IMG/VR virus record: IMGVR_UViG_3300030329_004222 | Coordinates: 1-26,432 of that record | DNA from: a virus | Length of the DNA: 26,432 nt | Reading direction: 5' to 3' (one strand) | Part shown: piece after piece, positions 21,582 to 26,432 of the stretch | Numbering within the stretch: position 1 is the first letter of the stretch | Layout: every line of letters begins with the position of its first letter | Made by a program: the position numbers and the translations under genes | Notes under the pieces: model-generated | Databases searched by the model: none | What the model was told of the DNA's origin: nothing | The model's input: the letters and a program-made list of their open reading frames with translations, nothing else

Positions 21582-23064
21582 CCGAATCCTCTGCGTCGGG
21601 GGTTATCATCGCCTCGGAAAGTGTCACGCCGTTAGTCTCGGCGAAAGCTTTCGCGCGAGAAATCGCGCGGACGTTGTCTTCGAAATCGGTTCCGTTATGG
21701 GCGCACGCGCGGTACGGGTTGTTTAGGCCGTTGGCAATCTCCAGAATCTTGCCGTTAACCTCCTTGAGTGGGTCAACGTAAGGTGTTCCGCGCTGTCGCC
21801 ACTGCCACCGGAGATCATCGAATGCCATCCCCGCCGGCAACCGCACCTCACCATCAGCAACTGCCATCCCAAGACGCCAGCGTGTGATGTCATCGAGTAA
21901 ATCGGCGACGTCCTGCCGCTTTTCCTCGATCGATTTATTGAATTCGATCTTTGCAAATCGCGCGGAACTGTAATTAGATACCGTCTCGTCCCAAAAGCTT
22001 TTCGGGATGTCGAAACACTTGATCGCCACATGCGTCAACATGTCTAGGAACTGCGTCGTTTCAACGGCGGGTTTCTTCGCGTCGATAAATTGCGCCTCAT
22101 CGCCGGGTAACCCCTGCAACATCATCGGCTTGTTTCCAAACTTGACGCGTCGATAATAATTGGCTCGTTGTTCGTCGGTGACTTCCGCGGTCGGGTTGTT
22201 TTGAATTCTCATGTCGTTCATGGAGCCTTGACCCCATGCCCGCTTGATGAAAATTCCGACCAACTGCGCCGCCTTAACCCCCGAGATGGCGTAATCCATT
22301 GTCTCGTAAATATCTTGAAACGTACTCAAGGCGGACATGATCGGAGAGATTCCCCGCACCTGGTCGGCGCGATGGAAGAATCCGTGGTGAAGGACGTTTG
22401 TGGCGTTAACCGTCTTCTCAAATTCAAGTTGACCAATCGCACCCGTGCGGCCATGAATTGCAATTTCCGAGGCGACCCCGCGAGGCGACAGCCTGACGCC
22501 GTTATTCCAACCCTCGGTATTCAAGCCTTGCGGAATGTCGCGACGAGACACAACGACACCATTGGCGCCGATTCCTGTCGGGTTTTTAACTCGCTCCGAT
22601 TCGATGATCTGGAGTGAACCGCGAAACGGTCCGTTCCCGCCAACCTTCAGCAAAAACACGTCGCCACCGGTGCAGCGGCACTGCTCAGCAATGCGAATCA
22701 GTCGGCGCAGTGGATGCTTTCGCGACGCGTCGCAGTTAGTACGCTTTGACCATCGCCGCATAAAGCCCTCAAGATCCGAGTTAAACGCGTCATCTCGCGT
22801 TGTCGCGCTGAAATCAAAGGACGTCGTGTAGTCAAGGTGTTTGCGAACTGCCCACGCAGCAACGCTATAATTAGCGATCACCTTGGACGCCGAAGACGAC
22901 ATTAGCTGGCGTTCGTGGTCTCGAACGTCCCAGTCCTCAGACCTTAGATTTTTGGTGATCGCCTCGCGCTTGCCGCTGTTGCGGAGGTGGTCATATTTCG
23001 AAGAACCGGAAAAGAGGCTAAGCCGCGACCACCAAGGCGCAGCGGATGCCGTATCACGCGCCAT
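21574..23064 (-). CDS. Portal protein (lambda B-type)
   Basis: A 496-aa protein from the ATG at 23064, overlapping the gpW-like stop by 11 nt. The longer start at 23115 would overlap that gene far more. Features of phage portal family 2: an N-terminal SASKVIANYSVAAWAVRKHL region, GGDVFLLKVGGNGPFRGSLQ, then HGFFHRADQVRGISPIMSAL, and the C-terminal SFWDETVSNYSSARFAKIEF. The portal forms the dodecameric ring through which DNA is packaged. Neighbours (terminase, gpW-like, protease) fit exactly. Confidence 0.9.
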   Translation of the reverse strand: MARDTASAAPWWSRLSLFSGSSKYDHLRNSGKREAITKNLRSEDWDVRDHERQLMSSSASKVIANYSVAAWAVRKHLDYTTSFDFSATTRDDAFNSDLEGFMRRWSKRTNCDASRKHPLRRLIRIAEQCRCTGGDVFLLKVGGNGPFRGSLQIIESERVKNPTGIGANGVVVSRRDIPQGLNTEGWNNGVRLSPRGVASEIAIHGRTGAIGQLEFEKTVNATNVLHHGFFHRADQVRGISPIMSALSTFQDIYETMDYAISGVKAAQLVGIFIKRAWGQGSMNDMRIQNNPTAEVTDEQRANYYRRVKFGNKPMMLQGLPGDEAQFIDAKKPAVETTQFLDMLTHVAIKCFDIPKSFWDETVSNYSSARFAKIEFNKSIEEKRQDVADLLDDITRWRLGMAVADGEVRLPAGMAFDDLRWQWRQRGTPYVDPLKEVNGKILEIANGLNNPYRACAHNGTDFEDNVRAISRAKAFAETNGVTLSEAMITPDAEDSDG

Positions 23065-23266
23065 GGCTTGTTTCGATTTCGGTGAAGAAGCTCGCCCGCG
23101 CCGTTCCGTTGACACGTTCGGTCAAGTCTTTGTTTTTTTCAAGGTCCTCGATCAACAGCAAGTCTTGTAGTTCGCGTGCGTCGATCGAATGGCCATCAAT
23201 GCTGATCTTGCCGGCACCGGCGCCGATCAGCTTGCGAATTCTCGCCAAGGTTTCGTTGGTGCTCAT
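23054..23266 (-). CDS. gpW-like head-tail joining protein
   Basis: A 70-aa protein that begins MSTNETLARIRKLIGAGAGK and continues ISIDGHSIDARELQDLLLIE, then DLEKNKDL. The pattern of a helix, a small beta hairpin around IDGHSI, and a second helix matches gpW-type head-tail joining proteins, which are about this size and sit between terminase and portal in lambda-like phages. No clear Shine-Dalgarno precedes the ATG. Confidence 0.65.
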   Translation of the reverse strand: MSTNETLARIRKLIGAGAGKISIDGHSIDARELQDLLLIEDLEKNKDLTERVNGTARASFFTEIETSHGA

Positions 23267-23412
23267 ACTGAAATAATGACAACACAAGACGCGTTGAAAA
23301 GGTGAAAACCGCGCCCAATTGCCGCAAAAATGCAATGAAAAACGATCCGGTCGTTTTTCGTGACTCGGTTAGCGTTTTTGTGGCCATGAATGACCATGAA
23401 AGCCAGCACCCA
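23267..23412. other. 146-bp gap with a perfect palindrome
   Basis: The largest gap in the structural region. It holds a perfect 9-bp inverted repeat, GAAAAACGA/TCGTTTTTC at 23337-23345 and 23351-23359, with a 5-nt loop. A-runs and T-runs flank the stem on either strand, so it might act as a weak bidirectional terminator or a protein-binding operator between packaging and head genes. I see no convincing promoter. Confidence 0.45.
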
Positions 23413-23748
23413 TCATTCATCATTCACTTGAGAATCCTCCGCGTCCCAAGGATAAACGTGTACTTCGTGAACCTGCAAACAACTTTCGTTGCTGCACCGC
23501 TGGATTCGTACACGCTCACCAACCAACTTGACACCTTCCTGAGTCCACCAAACTTTGTCCGGCCTCGTGCGGCTGTCGGCAATCGCAGGATTTAGCATCG
23601 AACCGCACTTAATACAAACCGCTGGGAACTGATAAACAACTTCCCGCGGTCGCGTCTTTGAACCCTTGGGACGGCCGCGGCGTTTGCCACTACCACTCTC
23701 GCCCGCCCCAGTCGTCCCCTTCTCCGCTGATGACGGCGCTACCGACAT
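23413..23748 (-). CDS. Small zinc-ribbon protein with AT-hook
   Basis: A 111-aa protein from the ATG at 23748, which has GGAGG 7 nt upstream. The longer frame overlaps the terminase C-terminus and lacks a good start. It has a Ser/Gly-rich start, then a basic AT-hook-like KRRGRPKGSKTRPR, then a Cys pair AVCIKCGSM and a later RCSNESC, giving a four-Cys zinc ribbon. It overlaps the terminase stop by 59 nt. The composition suggests DNA binding. In this position it could be a packaging accessory or the missing small-terminase-like recognition subunit, which is speculative. Confidence 0.6.
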   Translation of the reverse strand: MSVAPSSAEKGTTGAGESGSGKRRGRPKGSKTRPREVVYQFPAVCIKCGSMLNPAIADSRTRPDKVWWTQEGVKLVGERVRIQRCSNESCLQVHEVHVYPWDAEDSQVNDE

Positions 23749-25792
23749 TGAACGCCTCCCTTCTTGTTTTTTGCTCATTGCGCGTTGACCTCTTTCGGCT
23801 CCCTGCCATGTTGGCCGCGACATAACACCCCACGACGTTGTCCCAGAGGTGGTTATCTCGGCTGTTCCCTTTAAGCTGCCACTCGTCTACGACCTTTCCT
23901 TTCGCTTCGCAGCGTACCGACGTTTCGGACACGCAGTGATCGGCGAGGATTTGCAGCGCGGAAAAATCGTCACTCGGAAAAACGAATGCCTCGCCGTGTT
24001 CAACAGGAAGACACAGACCGGCATGTGCCTGCGTCTTCCAGTAGTTTACGTCGGCGTGAACCAGCGGCAGCAATCGTTCTGGTGATGGCTGCATGATCCA
24101 ATTGAATCCGAAGATGCCCTCTGTTGGCTTCCGAAGCTTCAGGGGAGGTGACGTGGCTTTGATGCCAGCGCCTAGCATCATGTGCCAGGAAGGCGTTTTT
24201 GCCGCTAACAAGGCCGACTCAACAACGTCTGTTTTGTAGCCGCCATCGACTAGACCACGGTCAAGCATCTTGACTTGCTTACTTTCGGTTGGCCACTGGC
24301 GCGCGCTTAACCGCTCAATCAGCGTTACGATGCCGGCGCGAATTGCGCCCTGTTCGTCGTTCTCTGGCGAACTCATCTGAAGTGTCTCGCCGCGCTTCGC
24401 AATTTCGGCGTACTGAAAGTGCAATACTTTTTGTTCTGGATAACAACCGAAGTCGACCACCGCGCCGCCCATGCCATCCTTTTTGAACGCTGCAACCACC
24501 CAATACAACGCCCTTAATTGAACGTCGATATGACAGACCAGATAATCCATTCCAGCGGGTACGACGCCGCGCCGGCAGGTACTTTGCCGGCCGATAAGTT
24601 CGCCCGCCTTTAGCTCGTGGAGTTCGCCGGAAATGACCTCGTCTGGTTCGTTCTGTCGCTCCGCCAGAAACGCGCGAGGGTTCGAAAGGTAGTCATGCAT
24701 CGCAGTCTGAATGGCACTCAGCTGGCCATCTGCGACCGCCGCCTCCCAGTAGACAACGGCGCCGCGGTCCATTGTCTTTTTGCGCTTGGCGTAGTAGTCG
24801 TTGGCACTGCCTCGGTCAATTTCGCCGTAACACTCTTTGAGATGCAGGTTCCAATATTCCGACCACGAATCCATATCTTCAGGGAAGCTTTCAAGCGTGC
24901 GAACCTTTTGGATTTGAAAACCCGGCGACCGCTTCACGTCAAGCAGCCGGCACGCTAAATCGTCATCGTAGATAGCCGTGCATGCAACCAAGACGCTCAT
25001 CTTTTCGCCCGTGCCGCCCATGTAGACAATGTCGCCTTTTAACAGGTCTTCATTGTCTTGAACTTGTGTCTTGCTTTTCGCGCTCGCTCGCGTTTGCGGA
25101 TCGTCGACAAGTGCCAGCGTTGGGCGCTGGTTGCGACCGTCTGGCGTGGTCACGACCTGGCCGCGCAAACTGCCGCCCATCGACCCCGTTTTTATGATCG
25201 CGCTGGCGTTCCCAGCCGCTCGGCTGCCTTCCCAGTCGGGCAGGATCAAACCTTGCTCCATTGAAATGCGGACATTTGTTTTCTCGCCGTTGATCGTTTG
25301 CGACGGGCCACGTTGTGGTGCGCCTTGCAGGTCGCGAACCGGTACAAGGACCTCAGGGAAGTCTTCCAGTAACAGCGCGGAATTCTGAAGCACGGTCACG
25401 ATCGACCGGAAGAGAGTTTGTGCGCCTTTTTGGTCTGAGCAAACAAGCATTGTAAACGGAGAGTGCCCGCACAGCGCCGACCATATCACCGATCGCATCA
25501 TGATCGTAGTCTTGCCACTGCCTCGCGGCATCGCGGTTACAAACTGGCCGCCCGACAAAATGCAACTTTCGATCTGCTTGATCAAATCAAGGTGACACTG
25601 CCCAAAGGGGCGGCGAAACGTTGCGCTGTGGTCGTCGTAGGTCGTCAAGAATTCAAGCAGCGAATGACGGCAGCGAGACTTGCGTTCCGCATCAACGACC
25701 GGCTTGAGATCCTTGGAGATGTCGGTACCAACCCACCGGCCTTCGCGCTTTCGCTCAACGTCGTAGCGGCGTTTTTCGCCCGCCTCCATCAT
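23690..25792 (-). CDS. Large terminase subunit, lambda gpA type
   Basis: A 700-aa protein. N-terminal ATPase: Walker A AMPRGSGKTT (about 87-96), Walker B LALVDDPQT (about 235), and the coupling-type segment SVLVACTAIYDDD. C-terminal nuclease region with KMLDRGLVDGGYKTDVVESA and DNHLWDNVVGCYVAANM. This is the gpA organisation (Phage_GPA-like), with length near the usual 640-700. It cuts and pumps DNA into the head through the portal. The ATG overlaps the upstream TGA (ATGA). No classical small subunit is visible beside it. Confidence 0.9.
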   Translation of the reverse strand: MMEAGEKRRYDVERKREGRWVGTDISKDLKPVVDAERKSRCRHSLLEFLTTYDDHSATFRRPFGQCHLDLIKQIESCILSGGQFVTAMPRGSGKTTIMMRSVIWSALCGHSPFTMLVCSDQKGAQTLFRSIVTVLQNSALLLEDFPEVLVPVRDLQGAPQRGPSQTINGEKTNVRISMEQGLILPDWEGSRAAGNASAIIKTGSMGGSLRGQVVTTPDGRNQRPTLALVDDPQTRASAKSKTQVQDNEDLLKGDIVYMGGTGEKMSVLVACTAIYDDDLACRLLDVKRSPGFQIQKVRTLESFPEDMDSWSEYWNLHLKECYGEIDRGSANDYYAKRKKTMDRGAVVYWEAAVADGQLSAIQTAMHDYLSNPRAFLAERQNEPDEVISGELHELKAGELIGRQSTCRRGVVPAGMDYLVCHIDVQLRALYWVVAAFKKDGMGGAVVDFGCYPEQKVLHFQYAEIAKRGETLQMSSPENDEQGAIRAGIVTLIERLSARQWPTESKQVKMLDRGLVDGGYKTDVVESALLAAKTPSWHMMLGAGIKATSPPLKLRKPTEGIFGFNWIMQPSPERLLPLVHADVNYWKTQAHAGLCLPVEHGEAFVFPSDDFSALQILADHCVSETSVRCEAKGKVVDEWQLKGNSRDNHLWDNVVGCYVAANMAGSRKRSTRNEQKTRREAFNVGSAVISGEGDDWGGREW

Positions 25793-26376
25793 AAGGGAGT
25801 GTCCTTGATGATCTTGAGGAACTGTGGCGCCGTTTTATCGCGAACGATCTTTAAAAACGGGTACGGCCGAAAGCGGGCGCGAACTCGCCGGCGGCCTACG
25901 GACTTCCTTCGAAGCGTGCCCGTTCGCTGCCTCGCGCCTATCATGATTGAGGCAGTCCCCCCTTCTTCCAGAAGACGGGGTATTGTCTTGCGGGTTCGTG
26001 TCGTCCCCGTCTTCGGTAGTTTGTACGGCCCTATCAAGACCGATGCGGCGGAGACGTCAACTTCGTACGCGCTGTTTCCCTTCAACTGTCCACGGACGTA
26101 ATACGGTGGGCGCGGCTTTTTCAGTCTCGCTTGATAGTTGAGGAATCGCTTACTGATCTTCCCCGTCTTGGTGAACTTCGGCGGCGGTTTCGGCCGCTTC
26201 TTGCCAACGGTCCGTTTGTACGCCTTCAGACCATATTTTCCGGTGCGAAAAAGAACCCGCCGTTTTTTAGTCCTGAGCGCTTTCTGAAACGACGGAACAC
26301 CAAACAGGTCGTACTTAACGACCAATCCGTTGGCCTGTCGTACCGTTCTAATTACGCGGTTTAAGTCCCAGATCAT
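25789..26376 (-). CDS. Basic gp10-like minor structural protein
   Basis: A 195-aa very basic protein. The pattern YEVDVSAASVLIGPYKL, PRLLEEGGTASIMIGARQRT and a C-terminal RARFRPYPFLKIVRD resembles HK97 gp10-like neck/minor tail proteins, which end in a motif of R-x-RPF type. Such a gene normally lies after the head genes, not in front of the terminase, so either the role differs or the module has been moved. The ATG at 26376 may overlap the end of a short upstream frame that runs out of the window. Confidence 0.55.
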   Translation of the reverse strand: MIWDLNRVIRTVRQANGLVVKYDLFGVPSFQKALRTKKRRVLFRTGKYGLKAYKRTVGKKRPKPPPKFTKTGKISKRFLNYQARLKKPRPPYYVRGQLKGNSAYEVDVSAASVLIGPYKLPKTGTTRTRKTIPRLLEEGGTASIMIGARQRTGTLRRKSVGRRRVRARFRPYPFLKIVRDKTAPQFLKIIKDTPL

Positions 26377-26411
26377 CAGGCAACTCCGGCCGTCTCGCCA
26401 CCAGAGGGGGG

Positions 26412-26417
26412 ATTATA
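26412..26417 (-). promoter_or_regulatory. Possible -10 box upstream of packaging genes
   Basis: TATAAT on the minus strand lies 36 nt before the first packaging gene. The -35 region would fall outside the window, so the promoter cannot be confirmed. The remaining sequence at 26377-26411 contains a C-run (GGGGGG on plus) and nothing else I recognise. Confidence 0.25.
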
Positions 26418-26432
26418 AATCACAAACTGTCA

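Noticed and set aside
23065-23115. Portal start at 23115
   Set aside because: It would overlap most of the gpW-like C-terminus; the ATG at 23064 gives a normal short overlap.
26412-26432. TTGACA formed by joining the window ends, with TATAAT
   Set aside because: The spacing would be only 10 nt, too short for a sigma70 promoter, and end-joining is unproven.

Overview
The window looks like most or all of a small tailed double-stranded DNA phage or prophage with siphovirus-type morphogenesis genes. Every gene I can support lies on the minus strand, so it reads from right to left. Genes are packed tightly and many are joined by ATGA stop-start overlaps. I see no integrase, no clear repressor, no tRNA and no obvious host gene. 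The host is uncertain. Secreted CAP, papain-like and LamG-like proteins and the style of the tail proteins suggest a planctomycete or similar environmental bacterium, but this is an inference.

Right to left: (1) 26.4-18.7 kb, packaging and head: a basic gp10-like protein, a lambda gpA-type large terminase, a zinc-ribbon/AT-hook protein, a gpW-like joiner, a lambda B-type portal, a prohead protease with an in-frame nested scaffold, the major capsid protein and two neck proteins. (2) 18.7-12.4 kb, tail: tube, tail assembly chaperone with a probable -1 frameshift extension, a short tape measure, two distal tail proteins, a fibre-like protein with four 47-residue repeats, and another tail protein. 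(3) 12.4-10.7 kb, a coupled block: LamG-like lectin, a membrane-anchored coiled-coil protein, a small unknown protein and a CAP-domain protein. (4) A strong sigma70-like promoter at 10.7 kb opens the non-structural block: small acidic and ribbon-helix-helix proteins, then the accessory locus described below. (5) 6.9-2.6 kb, replication and recombination: unknown proteins, RecT, a RusA-like resolvase, a DUF1376-type replication protein and followers. (6) 2.6-0.1 kb: secreted proteins and a papain-like peptidase. If the genome is circular or circularises, this last block runs into the packaging genes.

The standout is at 6.95-9.26 kb: a compact, phage-borne type V-like CRISPR locus without adaptation genes. 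It has eight 36-bp repeats separated by seven spacers (30, 34, 30, 30, 29, 20 and 30 nt), an unknown 156-aa coiled-coil protein, and a Cas12/TnpB-like effector of about 430-450 aa. The effector keeps the RuvC-I Asp but appears to have lost the RuvC-II Glu and RuvC-III Asp. Its zinc finger lies in the +1 frame beyond a run of four A. It is therefore probably an RNA-guided binder or repressor, or a decaying gene, rather than a cutter.

The array carries two clues to its history. Spacer 2 contains a diverged copy of the 3' end of the gene that flanks the array, as if two related phage arrays had recombined. Spacers 3 and 5 share a 20-nt core whose three differences are all synonymous in a frame reading KLPAPA, as if both came from diverged copies of one gene in competing phages.
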